In this document: one piece after another, positions 8,402-18,980 of the stretch
Position numbering within the stretch: the stretch's first letter is position 1
How the letters are laid out: every line of letters begins with the position of its first letter
Assembly (NCBI GenBank): GCA_003116975.1
Contig: BGKB01000308.1
Span: 1 to 39,230 of the forward strand
Direction of reading: 5' to 3'
From: Aurantiochytrium sp. KH105
Lineage: Eukaryota; Sar; Bigyra; Thraustochytrida; Thraustochytriidae
Length of the DNA: 39,230 bases
Translations under genes and position numbers: made by a program
The notes under the pieces: generated by a model
What the model saw: the letters and a program-made list of their open reading frames with translations, nothing else
What the model was told of the DNA's origin: nothing
Database searches by the model: none

Positions 8402-11161
8402 ATGCAGCACTCGATGTGCAAAGATGACGGCACGTCTGTCACATGCGAAGCTTCGAAAAGAGAAGATATAGACGACCCTCGCTCGCCAGCAGCTGATAGT
8501 CTGTCCCAAGACAGCGCCAACTTTACAGACTCAGCGCGTAGTATGGACGATGACCTCTCCTCAAGCCGAGCATCAACCCAGCTTACCGAGAGGGATGGTG
8601 GAAGTGAAACTCGTGGACTCGATGCAGATGATAGCAAGTACTTTGGTTTGCAGGCGCACAACGAGAACCATGATCATCCCCAAACCGCCCAAGGGTCCAT
8701 CTCCCGCTGGAAAAAGGGTCAATTGCTTGGCAAAGGCGGGTACGGTAGTGTTTATTTGGCTCTCAATCTGGACAACGGCAAGCTCTTTGCCGCAAAGCAG
8801 ATTGAAGACTTTGACTATAGCCCCGCTGGAATGCAGGATTTATCGGCGCTTGAAAATGAAATCAAGACTCTGCAGCAGTGCAAGCACGAAAATATTGTGC
8901 AGTACCTCGGATACGAGAGATGCGAAACGTCCATCAGCATCTTTCTTGAATACGTGTCAGGGGGATCAATATGTGGATTGCTCGAACGCTTTCACTCGCT
9001 TGAAGAGTCGGTCGTTCGCGTCTACACACGGCAACTCTTGCTTGGATTGGAGTACTTGCATCTCAATGGCGTCGCACACCGTGATATCAAGGGCGGCAAC
9101 GTTTTGGTCACCCACGAAGGGACCATAAAATTAGCAGACTTTGGCGCCTCGAAACGTATCTGGAGTTCGTCATCGCGGTCTGCGCGCTACACTGGTGCCG
9201 CATACGGAATAAAGGGGACCGCCATGTGGATGGCTCCTGAAGTTATCCGAGAGGACCAGCCAGAGCGCATGTGGAAGAAGGCTGACATGTGGAGTGTCGG
9301 CTGTACCGTCGTGGAGATGTTGACGGGTAAACCACCATGGCATCAATTTTCAAATGCAGTTACTGCAATGTACCATATTGCTTGCGGGCAGAGTACACCT
9401 GACATTCCCGCAGGCCTGTCCACCCACGGCTGCGACTTTCTGCAAGCTTGTTTTCAGCAAAACCCCAAAGATCGGCCCGACGTGTCCACGATACTGCTCT
9501 TTCCTTTTGTTGCACGCGCCAAGGAGCGCGCGGTCAGCGGGACACTCGCGACTGACAATCTCGCGCCTCTTACAACTTCTCGATCAGCTGTGTATGCGTC
9601 CCCCGGCGAGGCCATCTTTTTCTCAGGATCACCGGGGGTGGAAACGGAATCTCCGCAACAGCGGAAGCGCCGTCTGCAGCGAAAGCCAGAAGGACAAACC
9701 AAACAAGATGCTGATGCGCAGCACCAACAACTTTCCCCGGGGACACCGTCAAGTTCTTCGAGCGAAAACGATATGGAAAGGAGGTCAGCGTCCTCGACAT
9801 CATGTTCAGTGGGCCGTCAAGATCCATCTCCAATCTCCAAGCCCTCGCCAATAGCACCAGCAAAGCTCGATTTAAGTCGCGTTCGTTCTCAGGAAGCTGA
9901 GGACGAACGCGTTGAGCTGCATCTACCACCTGGTTTCCACATTAAGCCCGCAGTAGGCAGTGCAGCATCTGCACACGGGGAAAGGGTCAATTCAAAGCAC
10001 AAATCGCGACCTTTGCCAAGCACCAAGCTCTCTCTGGAAAAAAGCAACGCAAATCAAACGCGTCAATCTTTCGCTACGTCAAGGCCTTTTCAGAGCAGTG
10101 CCCTCCTACCCAAGCTTTTAAAAACAAAACAGGCTGGACAAGAATCGAAAGCGACGCGACGAAGCAATACTAAGAGGAACAAACACGTTTTGTTCCACAA
10201 GGATTCGTGTGAAGCTGCAGGCAAAGAGAGCGGGGAAAACTATTCTTGCACTGATGGGGGAGCTTGCAAACTATTGTCCAGACCACAAACGGTGCGCGTT
10301 ATTAGCGATCCGTTTGAAATGGTTCAGGACGCGATGAACTCTTTCGCACTGCGTCACGATCTATCACCCTTGGAAGATCTGTCTCAGTTCGAGGATTCAT
10401 ATGAATCTAGCGACGCGGGAATTGTGGACAGACATCCGCTCTCTCTCAGTAGCAGGAGCTCGAGTAGTGTTTTAAGTCGGGGTAGCTGTCGAGGTCGGCA
10501 ATTCATTCCCCCTCTGCAATTAAAGAGTGAAGGCAGCGACAGCAGCTCCACCAGCCCAGGGCTCGACTACGTGGACAACAGTGGCCTTTTTGGGCGTCAA
10601 GATGGAAAGTTGGCCTCGAAGCCCAACGTGAAGCGACACGAAGTTAAATTTCAACGCGGCGATGACGCTGCACATGGAGGGCAGCAAGAAGGGAATCGAA
10701 TGGCGAAAAGCGTGGGAAGTAGCACCTGCGCGAAAACCTTTTCAAGTACTAGGAAACTCAAGTTTGCGCCAATGCGCACTGTCGGAGAAGAGGGAATGTG
10801 CGCACAGCATCAACACACTTTGAAGATTGAGCATGGGGACGAGAGGAGGTGCGTTATTCCTGACGCCCGCAGCATGGACGAAACGGGTCCGCGCATTCTA
10901 GCGGCAAGCGTTGGCGTCATGGCAAACTCGAAAGTTGCTCCTTTGCGGAACTACACGCCAAAGGATGCTGGCGTGCGTTCTACTCGCGACCGATTCACGG
11001 CTTCTTTCGACGGGCGCCGCTCCGACCGCAAATGGTACCATGGTACCACTGCACCCATTGCAGAGGCTCGCGCAACGCTCGCAAGCGATAATGTCTCAAA
11101 ATCGCGTTCGGACTGGGACAAAACTCCCCCTCTTCGCCAATTCCTCCCATCACACAAGTAA
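8402..11161 (+). CDS. MAP3K-type (STE11/MEKK/NPK1-like) serine/threonine kinase
   Basis: This 919-residue protein starts at ATG 8402 (Met5 is an alternative). After a ~100-residue Ser/Asp-rich leader comes a complete STE-type kinase domain (about 102-372): GKGGYGSV 110-117, AAK lysine 132, HRDIKGGN 227-234, DFG 246-248, and GTAMWMAPE 272-280. The HRDIKGGN and GT.WMAPE signatures and the SGGSI hinge region are typical of MEKK/ANP-type MAP kinase kinase kinases, which phosphorylate MAP2Ks. The activation loop is lengthened by a Ser-rich insert (SSSSRSARY). The remaining ~545 residues are Ser/Lys/Arg-rich and low in complexity with no recognised domain, probably regulatory and phosphorylated. 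The gene is convergent with the Nramp gene, only 191 bp apart. Confidence 0.9.
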   Translation: MQHSMCKDDGTSVTCEASKREDIDDPRSPAADSLSQDSANFTDSARSMDDDLSSSRASTQLTERDGGSETRGLDADDSKYFGLQAHNENHDHPQTAQGSISRWKKGQLLGKGGYGSVYLALNLDNGKLFAAKQIEDFDYSPAGMQDLSALENEIKTLQQCKHENIVQYLGYERCETSISIFLEYVSGGSICGLLERFHSLEESVVRVYTRQLLLGLEYLHLNGVAHRDIKGGNVLVTHEGTIKLADFGASKRIWSSSSRSARYTGAAYGIKGTAMWMAPEVIREDQPERMWKKADMWSVGCTVVEMLTGKPPWHQFSNAVTAMYHIACGQSTPDIPAGLSTHGCDFLQACFQQNPKDRPDVSTILLFPFVARAKERAVSGTLATDNLAPLTTSRSAVYASPGEAIFFSGSPGVETESPQQRKRRLQRKPEGQTKQDADAQHQQLSPGTPSSSSSENDMERRSASSTSCSVGRQDPSPISKPSPIAPAKLDLSRVRSQEAEDERVELHLPPGFHIKPAVGSAASAHGERVNSKHKSRPLPSTKLSLEKSNANQTRQSFATSRPFQSSALLPKLLKTKQAGQESKATRRSNTKRNKHVLFHKDSCEAAGKESGENYSCTDGGACKLLSRPQTVRVISDPFEMVQDAMNSFALRHDLSPLEDLSQFEDSYESSDAGIVDRHPLSLSSRSSSSVLSRGSCRGRQFIPPLQLKSEGSDSSSTSPGLDYVDNSGLFGRQDGKLASKPNVKRHEVKFQRGDDAAHGGQQEGNRMAKSVGSSTCAKTFSSTRKLKFAPMRTVGEEGMCAQHQHTLKIEHGDERRCVIPDARSMDETGPRILAASVGVMANSKVAPLRNYTPKDAGVRSTRDRFTASFDGRRSDRKWYHGTTAPIAEARATLASDNVSKSRSDWDKTPPLRQFLPSHK

Positions 11162-11352
11162 GGTGTCACCCTATGCTCGCCTTGACATCGTATAATGATG
11201 ATCCGAGCCCCGGAAGGTGTCTCATGACTTTGTAAAAAGTTAAAAGAGAAAGTATAAAAACAACTGCTTCTCAACACCGCCCCTCCTCCTACTTCACGTT
11301 TCCTTTTTTCTTTTTCTAGGGAATAATGCGTATAGTAAACGTTCTGCGACAA

Positions 11353-13884
11353 CTAGTCCAGGCTAGGTATGGAGTGCGAGTACTCTCGGGATTCTGGCAG
11401 CGCATGCTTGGCAGCAGCCCCGTACCCATTCATTTGTGCATGCGATGAGCCAGACAGGACCGGGTGACCGCGGCCATTGATGTCGAGTGTGGTCGCGGGA
11501 TCTTTAGTAGCACGCCACATGCCGAGGCCCAGACGGGACACGAAGCCGACGTAAATCACGAGAAAGATGAGTGTGGCAGTAAAGCCAACACTCGAAAGTG
11601 TAAAAAGGTCGACGGTATTGACAACCAGGTAGGCATTGATGCAAATGACCACGATGCAAATTGCAATGCCCATCGTCTGCACAGTCTTGCTGTTGGCGAA
11701 CGAGCCCATGTACTTGGACGAACCAGTAAAAAGAAGCAGAGGGAACAAAGCAAAGGGAAGCTGCAGACTCTGAAGCACATTGAGCATTTCATCAAGCTTG
11801 TCTGCGGCCAGCAGATTGGAGTTGGCCAAGACAGCGACCACAAGTGCGGGAATAAGAGAAACGGCGCGCGTGATCCCAACACGCACCCAATTTGGGATCT
11901 CGAGTTCCAAGAAGCCTTCCATAATGAATTGTCCTGCATAAGTGCCGGTCATGGTCGAGCTCTGCCCAGCAGCAAGGAGACCAATGCTCCAGACAACGGC
12001 TGCAGCCTCTCCGACGAAGGCCCCAAGGGCCGATGCTGCGCCCTGCAGACCAATGGGCATACAGGAGCCTTGTACACCGCCATCGGTGACGCAAGAGATG
12101 GAAGAGTGCGCACCGTGTGACGCAGGCGCCAGCGGAACACAGGCGTACGGCGGTTGCACGGCCACGTTGCCTGGCTCAAGTCTCAGTTCGTGTTGCACAG
12201 CACTGCAGGTATCACTGTAGAATCCATGCGCAAAGACGGCAACAACGGCGACATTGATCAAAAGCGAGACCAAGAGAGCGAGGCCAGCTTCAATCGAGAA
12301 GTAGTAGTTGGCCTCAGCAACGCGATGTGGACGAGATCGATCGATGTCGCGAGATAGAACAAGCGCAGAGTGCAGAAAGATGTTGTGCGGCATCACCACT
12401 GCACCGAGGATGCTCACAGCTTGTACAGAAGCCTCCTTCTGAACATACGGTACAAAAAGACCATGCGCTATTTCCACAGGGTCGCCAGGATCGGAGAGAA
12501 AGGTACCCACGAAGCAAAGAACCATGAGCCCAATGAGGACTACAAAGAAGAGCTCGAGCTGACGCACTCCTATCACATGCAGACCTAGAAATGTGAGGGT
12601 GTCTAGACCTGTGAGCAAACAGCCTACCCAAAGAGGAATACCAAAAAGGACCCTGAATGCAATAGCTGACCCCAGAAGCTCTTGGCAATCCGAGCCGATT
12701 ACCGCGAGCTGCATCATTGCAAACAGCACATATGTATCCCAGCGGCCGTAGTGCTCGCGGCAAGCTTCCGCAAGATTCTTGTTCATGACAACGCCAAGGC
12801 GAACCGCGAGACACTGATAAAATAAACCCAAGAGTGTCGCCACGGTGAGAACCCATAGGAGCTGGTACCCATGGAAAGCACCTGCCTGCAGATCGGATTC
12901 AATATTGCCCGGATCAAGGTAAGCGACGGACATGAGCCATCCAGGACCACAATAAAGCCAGAATTTTCGAAAGGAGAAGCGCGTCGAATTTCGAAATCGC
13001 GGACTACCCGCGCCACTATATGCGTAGCTACCTATGCTGTCGTTAGATACTTGCTTCGCTAAAAGAGGGTGCATTTCCGAAAGTGGAGGAGATGCTCGTC
13101 CGCTCGTCACATATGGAGTTCCATCACCCGGATTCTCGTCGTCCTCTTCGCTTGTGCTTGGGATCCGCGGGAGCCACCGCTCGCGCGCTGGTAGCCCTTG
13201 CTTGGTGGTCACAGTACTCTTGTTCGAAGCTTCTTCGCCGTGCCTGTGTAGACGATCTCGCTCGAAACTTGCAGACGGCCGAGCGCTCTGGGGACTGCGA
13301 GGACTGAGAGCTGCTTTGTGTCGAAGCTCTGCAGGCAGTGTATTCTGGAGAGCTGCTTCTACGTCCGCTGTTGCGGTGTCTGCGCCGCTATAAGGTTCGT
13401 CGCCCTCTTGAGCGTTTTCGTCGTCATCTTCGTCAGGTATGTGAACTTTGTTGTCCTCCTCAAAGCGGAAGCTTGTTCGTGTGAGGATATCAAAGTGAAA
13501 GCGCACATTTTCCCGTGCCTTCTTCTTGACGGCGTGGTCCCAGCTTGTGGCGCGAGGTCGGCGCGCTTGCCGCACTGCTTCGTCGTGCTCGCTGGGCACA
13601 CCGTCCGTGTGGAGCCGCGCTCGGTGCGGGTCTCCGGACCTTCCGCGCACGAGCGACGGCGCAAGTCCGAGCGCCGCACTGTAGGCCCGCCCTGCCTCAG
13701 CGGCAGTCCCCGCGCTCCAGGCCGCGGCCCTCGACGTTGGCGCCCCAGGCGTCCACTGCCTCCATGCCGTTGCGTCGTCGTCCGCGAGCTGCTTGGGCGA
13801 GGAGCCGCCCCCCGCCGTCGCAGCGGCGGCACCCGACCCGCGCTGGCCCGGCCCGTCTTTCCCGTCGCGCCGCGCGCCCTCCAT
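11353..13884 (-). CDS. Nramp-family divalent metal transporter with long N-terminal extension
   Basis: This 843-residue protein starts at ATG 13884-13882; an upstream TTG extension is unlikely in a eukaryote. Residues 1-300 are hydrophilic and predicted disordered, rich in Ser, Arg and acidic patches. The membrane core begins near 308. Nramp signatures are intact: DPGN 324-327 in helix 1 and MPHN 498-501 in helix 6, the two unwound helices that bind metal, plus AGQSSTMTGTYAGQFIMEGF further on. About 11-12 membrane segments are visible. The family couples proton influx to uptake of Mn2+, Fe2+ and related ions. A ~50-residue loop between the seventh and eighth helices holds four cysteines (CSAV, YACV, ISCV, GSCM) and may be disulfide-bonded outside the membrane. 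The coding strand is very GC-rich at the N-terminal end. Confidence 0.95.
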   Translation of the reverse strand: MEGARRDGKDGPGQRGSGAAAATAGGGSSPKQLADDDATAWRQWTPGAPTSRAAAWSAGTAAEAGRAYSAALGLAPSLVRGRSGDPHRARLHTDGVPSEHDEAVRQARRPRATSWDHAVKKKARENVRFHFDILTRTSFRFEEDNKVHIPDEDDDENAQEGDEPYSGADTATADVEAALQNTLPAELRHKAALSPRSPQSARPSASFERDRLHRHGEEASNKSTVTTKQGLPARERWLPRIPSTSEEDDENPGDGTPYVTSGRASPPLSEMHPLLAKQVSNDSIGSYAYSGAGSPRFRNSTRFSFRKFWLYCGPGWLMSVAYLDPGNIESDLQAGAFHGYQLLWVLTVATLLGLFYQCLAVRLGVVMNKNLAEACREHYGRWDTYVLFAMMQLAVIGSDCQELLGSAIAFRVLFGIPLWVGCLLTGLDTLTFLGLHVIGVRQLELFFVVLIGLMVLCFVGTFLSDPGDPVEIAHGLFVPYVQKEASVQAVSILGAVVMPHNIFLHSALVLSRDIDRSRPHRVAEANYYFSIEAGLALLVSLLINVAVVAVFAHGFYSDTCSAVQHELRLEPGNVAVQPPYACVPLAPASHGAHSSISCVTDGGVQGSCMPIGLQGAASALGAFVGEAAAVVWSIGLLAAGQSSTMTGTYAGQFIMEGFLELEIPNWVRVGITRAVSLIPALVVAVLANSNLLAADKLDEMLNVLQSLQLPFALFPLLLFTGSSKYMGSFANSKTVQTMGIAICIVVICINAYLVVNTVDLFTLSSVGFTATLIFLVIYVGFVSRLGLGMWRATKDPATTLDINGRGHPVLSGSSHAQMNGYGAAAKHALPESREYSHSIPSLD

Positions 13885-14707
13885 CGCGGCCAACGCAATC
13901 GTGAAGTGGCGAATGTGCTCTGCCTGTGACAGCCGCAAAAAGCTTCATCCCATCGACGTTCTCGTGGCTGGACAGATCGTAGATACACTAAAAACACTCT
14001 TGGGTGCTCAAGGACCTGCGCTTGAGTCTCCTCGCAGTGGCATACCTGACACAAATCAAGAACGGCGCGTATTTGTGTCCTTTCGCATCGTAGCCCGATT
14101 AAACTTACATCTCGGCTTTTTCCTTATTTTCGGAATTGGCCTGTAGAGACTATTCTCGAGCTCTGGGAGCAGCACCATGTTCGCGCACTCCAAGCTAGTA
14201 GGCGCAGCAACGTGATCATCATACAGATAAGCCAATTTGAAATGATGAAACTGTTCGCATGAAAAATTCGCGGCAGTAAATGTTGAGGGCGTCCTTCTTC
14301 CCAGCGAGAAGAATTTTCAGGAAAAGTATCTCAAGCTTGCTTAATCCAGGAAAATCTTACGACTTAATTAGGAAGGGCGGCCCCGAATTGCTGAGCCAGC
14401 TTGAGGACAATGCTTTTCCGAGCCAAGTGCACCTGGGACGCACAGAGGACATTCCATCTTGAGATGATCTTAAATGCGGAGCTCAAATCCAAATTTTGGA
14501 CGCACCCAGACATCAATCCTAAAAATTCTTAACGACTTGTATTTTGCGTCGTCCCAAATGAAATTGTCAAGGCTCAACCCTGTTGGCACTACAAGGCTAC
14601 CGGTGAACACCCCTCCGTGATACGAGAAGAAGCACAAGGATGTAGGTATTCTGGCATTTAGACCCAATGCTCGCCGCCACGTAGGCGCACTCGCCAGTCG
14701 CCCGAGC
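13885..14707. other. Intergenic, Nramp promoter side
   Basis: No supported gene. A 79-codon minus-strand frame (14,709-14,470) starts with ATG but shows no recognisable motif and abuts the first repeat copy. The Nramp promoter should lie in 13,885-14,200. Confidence 0.3.
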
Positions 14708-15880
14708 ATTTGGCGGCATGGCCATGGAAGCCTTCGTTATCGCATTATGCTAGCTGGACGAGGGACCAGAACAATATCACGCGAAGGGGCAATTTTGGGC
14801 TGGCCTGGTGACCGTGCCCGGGAAGGGGACGACTGCACTACACAGCTAGGCAACTTGGCAGTTCATTACACACAAATACGTGCCGATGGCAATCTTGCTA
14901 TTCGATATCGTTTTGGGTCACTTTTGCCTTCTTGTTGCGATATTTGGTCTTCACGTTGGCAATCTTCCCCTTGACCTGGGTTTTCTATGGAAAGCTAGCT
15001 GGCTTGGGGCTCGTCGTACTGATCAAGAAAGAGATGTTTTCTTAATTTTGCCTTGTGTTTCGTTTGGGTTCGTGACCGGAAGAAGGTAATCTCGTTGGCA
15101 AATTTGGCTTCTGTGCCTTTTCCTCTCTGACCCTGATGACTCAGACTACATAATTTATGCGAACACTGCGTTAGATGCTGCGTCCTTCGATTCGAGCTCT
15201 GCAGTCTTTGCCATTCTTTCAGCTTGCTCGCGAGCCTTCTGTTGCGTGCTCATCTGCCCGATGAGGAACTTGATGCATTCTTCAGAAGGAAGCTACCATC
15301 ATCCTGGATTCTCCCTTCGACGCCCACTTCCAAAAACTCCTCAACTCGTTCCCTGCAAGGGTCTATACAGTCGCTGCCACATGATAAGCCGTGATCAGGT
15401 CGGCGCGCGTCAATTTGTGGTCTCCCTGGAAAGAAGTTTGTGTTCAGCGAACGCATACTCTGGCATATCGCTTCTCCCACCTCGAAGATCCATTCTTGCT
15501 TGCGAATAAATTCCTACTGTCGGTGTTATGTTCTGCGGGTCAATCGTCCCGCACGCTTGCTTGACAGCGTCCTCGTCTTCGTGGGTGTCATCACGCAACT
15601 CGAACTCAGTCGAGGTCGTGACTCGCATGAGCAAGTCGTCACTTAGATACATCAACTCTGAAACTCCATCATGCAACGAGCTGCGTTTGTAACGGCACCA
15701 CACCGCCCGGGACTTACCAAGTTTGCCAGGCACTATCAGTGTTCTTGCGCTGCAGTTATTGCTGGCGAAGTAAGCTGTTTAAGCCTTCGCCTGTTGCTCC
15801 GCTTGACGAGATTTGTCGCGCGAGCTGACGAGGAAAAAGGATCGCGCCACAACGAAAGGAACTCACAAAGTGGAACGACT
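14708..15880 (-). repeat. Decayed repeat copy 1 (transposon accessory-gene remnant)
   Basis: This is the most diverged of three same-orientation copies. Its left part matches copy 2 (GGAAGCTAGCTGGCTTGGG-like block near 14,990 and 16,575). On the minus strand it carries broken frames with GRSDMPEYAFAEH, then FFPGRPQIDARRPDHG and CRERVEEF, parallel to RSDMPEY...WARRPHHG...FRERVEELFE in copies 2 and 3. The frame changes around 15,430. It is non-coding today. I infer descent from the same family as the accessory gene of the transposons at 21.6-23.7 kb and 30-35.8 kb, without a transposase. Confidence 0.6.
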
Positions 15881-16274
15881 AAGGAGGTCTCTTGAAGAGC
15901 TTGCCATTCTGCACAGGGTGCCCAAAGTGCTGCCTTACTTTAGCATCATCTACCTCATTCTCACCCTTGACAGAATTGATTGAGTCGAAATTTTGCGTTA
16001 ATGGGAATGGTCTTACATCTGAACCTCCCAGATGACGGCAAATCTTATGCGAAAGGTGGATCCGAGTCCGAGAACTTGGATTTTCAAAGTACTCGAGTGT
16101 TTCGACAGTCTTAGCTGCATTATCTGGTGCTTTTTCTTTTTACCGTCTCCACGTAAGACCAGGAGACGATTTCCCATCTTAGGTCACGGAGATTTGGCAC
16201 TCGCAATATTCCGCACTTCAGCCAATCGCCTCGCCGCCGCGCAGGCTCGCTCCGCCGCCGCCTGGCTGCCCAGA
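15881..16274. other. Spacer between repeat copies
   Basis: AT-richer spacer between repeat copies 1 and 2. No gene, RNA gene or repeat is recognised. Confidence 0.3.
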
Positions 16275-17860
16275 ACACCCGGCGGCACGGCCGTGCAAGC
16301 CTTCGTTGTAAAGTTGTGTCACCCCCCTTTTTTCACCTCAAGCGTCTAATCATCGACGATGGACCAGCGCAGAACTGCGCGAAAGGGCGACTTTGCGCGG
16401 GCTTTGCGACCGTGTTCGTGGAGGAGACTGCCGCGCAGCTGGGCTAGATGGCAGGCACAGGCAAGTAAACGCGTGGAGAAGACAAAGTTGCTGTTAAATA
16501 TCGTTGTTGGTCGGCATTTTGCGATATTTGGTCTTCACGTTGACAATCTTTGCCTTGATCTGGGTCTCTGTAGGGAAGCTAGCTGGCTTGGGCCCAACAT
16601 GTTGATCAAGAAAAGTCTTCATGATTTGCTTGAGGATCTTGCTTGGGTGTCTTGCTTGGGTTCGTGACCGTAAGAAGTCGAATCTCGCTGGCAAATTTGG
16701 CTTCCATGCCTTTTCGCCCCCTTCCTGATGACCCAGACTGCATAACTGCTGCAGCTGCTGCGTCCTTCGGTGCAAGCTCTGCTGCCTTTACCATTCTTTC
16801 AGCTTGCTCTCGAGCCTTCTGTTGAGTGCTGAGCTGCCCGATGAGCAACTTGATGCGTATTAAAAAGGAAGACACAATCGTCCTGGGAACACCTTCTCGA
16901 GTTGCGCACGCATCACACCTGGCCCCATCTTGTGCGACGAGTCCTCGACGATTAATTCAAAAAGCTCTTCGACTCGCTCCCTGAAAGGGCCCATGTAGTC
17001 GCTACCGTAAGTCGAGCCGTGATGAGGCCGCCGCGCCCAACCTTGTGGTTTCGCTGGAAGAACATGGTGGACCGCGAGCACATACTCTGGCATATCGCTT
17101 CTCCCGTCTCGCAGGCTGATCATCGCTTGCAAGTCATTGCTTGCTATCGGCGTTGCGTTGTCCTCGCCGATCGTCTCGCATGCTTGCTCGATTGTATCCT
17201 CGTCATCTTGGGCATCATCACGCAAGTCGAGGCCAGTCGAGGCCGTGGCTCACATAAGCAAGTCTCCACTATGGTCCATCGACTCCACCATGCGACGAAC
17301 TGTGTATGCAACGACATCTTGTCGCTCGGAATCGACAAAGTTTGCCGATCGTTGCTGCTGTGCTTGCTGCTGCGATCGATGTTGGTCTGACAAGCTGTTG
17401 GAGCATTCGTTTGTTGCACCCCTCGGTGAAGCATGACACCCAGGCCGACGAGGACCACGAACCATGCCACAACGAAAACGCTTATCAAGTGTACTCCCCA
17501 AGAGCGGTTTCTCGAACAAAATGTCATCGCTCACCGCACCAGGAGTTTGTTCAGGATGCGGGGATCTTCAACAGTCATTTAGTACCTTATTAGGCGCTTT
17601 TGCGTCTACCTTTGCCCTATTACGACTTGGTACTCTCCGCCCATATTAGCGCCTATTATCACCACCCCACGCGGCCCGCAAACGCGATAACTTTTCGTCT
17701 ACGAAATTTCGTGGCTCGAAAAGACCAGATTCGCGCTCTCCAGGCCGAGCCCAAGCCAGGCGTCCTCGCCGCGGTCTGCGAAACGCAAGTGCGGATTTTC
17801 GGGTCTGTCAAATCTCCGTAATAATTTGCTCCTGCTCTTAGAAAAAGACGGTCAAAAAAA
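16275..17860 (-). repeat. Decayed repeat copy 2 (accessory-gene remnant), left of the Rheb gene
   Basis: From about 16,355 to 17,860 this copy is nearly collinear with copy 3 (19,990-21,500), a ~1.5 kb direct repeat; its left 80 bp are shared with copy 1. Minus-strand fragments in order are LFEKPLLGSTLDKRF, SQQQAQQQRSANFVDSERQD, RSDMPEYVLAVHHVLP, WARRPHHGSTYGSDYMGP, RERVEELFELIVEDSSHKMG, then an Ala/Glu-rich helix and KPASFPTETQIKAKI. They sit in different frames, so the gene is dead. RSDxPEY, W-A-x-RP, and the SFP...QIKAKI element match the accessory protein of transposons A and B. Confidence 0.7.
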
Positions 17861-18060
17861 TTAAAATTAAAATTTTAATGCCTGGTGGCGTCCCATTACG
17901 AACGGTGCTCATCCTTGCTAACACCTATTGTCACCACAAAACGCGGCCCGCGCAAGCGATAACTCCACGTCTTCGAAGTTGCGCGGCTCGAAAGCTCGGA
18001 CTCGCACGTTTTAGAGCCAAAGATGCGTGTCTTCGCCGCGGTCTGCGAAACTTGTGCATG
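17625..18060. repeat. Tandem ~170-bp module ending directly upstream of the Rheb gene
   Basis: Bases 17,625-17,795, the right end of repeat copy 2, recur in diverged form at 17,888-18,055. Shared blocks in the same order and spacing include TTACGA, CCTATT.TCACCAC, ACGCGGCCCGC, GCGATAACT, GGCTCGAAA and CGCCGCGGTCTGCGAAAC. A third copy is at 21,245-21,425 in repeat copy 3. The second module ends about 95 bp before the GTPase start, so it occupies its promoter or leader. Confidence 0.7.
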
Positions 18061-18152
18061 CATACAAAAGCCGCCTTCGCTCACCGTCAGACGACGAGGC
18101 ACTCACATCAAAGCTACTTGAAACGTATCCAGACAACGTATCGTCGGGAGAC

Positions 18153-18980
18153 ATGGACCTTGCGCGCGGATGCTGCGATGCCGCGCTCTGGGCGTGCTCC
18201 TGCGCTTGGTATCCAGGAACGCATTGGCACTTCGCACGTCCACGGCGGGCCTGCGCGTCGTGCTGGGCAGCATGTCAGGGCTGCAGCGAGGACGTAGAGG
18301 GCGCGAGTCCGGCAAGTGACGCTGGGAGGACGCCGCGTTCAAGCCGCAGCCGCACGCTGTCTTCGTGGTCATCAAGCCCGATCAGGATTCGCTCCTCAAA
18401 CGAGCGGTTACTGAGTCTCCCTCAGATCGACGTGCAGCGTAAACTTGTCGTGCTAGGGTTCCGTGGGGTTGGCAAAAGTGCGTTGATTGCGCGCTTCGTT
18501 GATGATACGTTCCTCGACATGTACGAACCCACTATTGAGTACACCTTCCGGACGACCTTGTTGCGCAACCAGGTGCGCTTCACGTGCGATATTCTCGACA
18601 CCTCTGCTCAGGATGAGTACTCAACGCTCTCGCGACAGGCATCAGTAGGCGTCCATGGATACATCTTGGTCTATAGCGCCGTTTCGCGCACCTCCTTCGA
18701 AAATGTCAAGCACATTCATGATAAGCTCTTGAGGGTTATTGGTGGACAGACGATTCCTATGATTCTTGTTGCGACTAAGTGCGACCTCAGCGAGCATCGA
18801 GAGATATCTTTTGACGAGGGCAAACAGGTCGCAAAGGCCTGGGGTTATCCATTTGTTCCGTGCTCGGCAAAGCAGAACTGGAATGTCGAGGAGGTCTTCA
18901 TCAGCCTCTTGCACGAAGTCGAGGCCGACTCGGGTCTTCTCGCGGAAGACAACGAGGAAGCAAACTGCGCGATTTTGTAG
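18153..18980 (+). CDS. Rheb-like small GTPase with Cys-rich N-terminal extension
   Basis: This 275-residue protein starts at ATG 18153, the only in-frame ATG ahead of the GTPase domain, with G at -3 and +4. The GTPase domain (about 96-260) shows P-loop GFRGVGKS 102-109, switch I YEPTIEYT 124-131 (Rheb has YDPTIENT), DTSAQDEYS 149-157 (Rheb has DTAGQDEYS), TKCD 208-211 and CSAK 237-240. It ends in the CaaX box CAIL, whose final Leu predicts geranylgeranylation. Rheb activates TORC1 at endomembranes. The ~95-residue extension has eight cysteines in its first 44 residues, possibly for palmitoylation or metal binding; this is speculative. The switch II change is discussed in findings. A decayed repeat copy lies on each side. 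Confidence 0.85.
   Translation: MDLARGCCDAALWACSCAWYPGTHWHFARPRRACASCWAACQGCSEDVEGASPASDAGRTPRSSRSRTLSSWSSSPIRIRSSNERLLSLPQIDVQRKLVVLGFRGVGKSALIARFVDDTFLDMYEPTIEYTFRTTLLRNQVRFTCDILDTSAQDEYSTLSRQASVGVHGYILVYSAVSRTSFENVKHIHDKLLRVIGGQTIPMILVATKCDLSEHREISFDEGKQVAKAWGYPFVPCSAKQNWNVEEVFISLLHEVEADSGLLAEDNEEANCAIL

Noticed and set aside
13885..13938. Upstream extension of the Nramp gene to a TTG at 13,938
   Set aside because: Non-ATG start; the ATG at 13,884 gives a complete protein.
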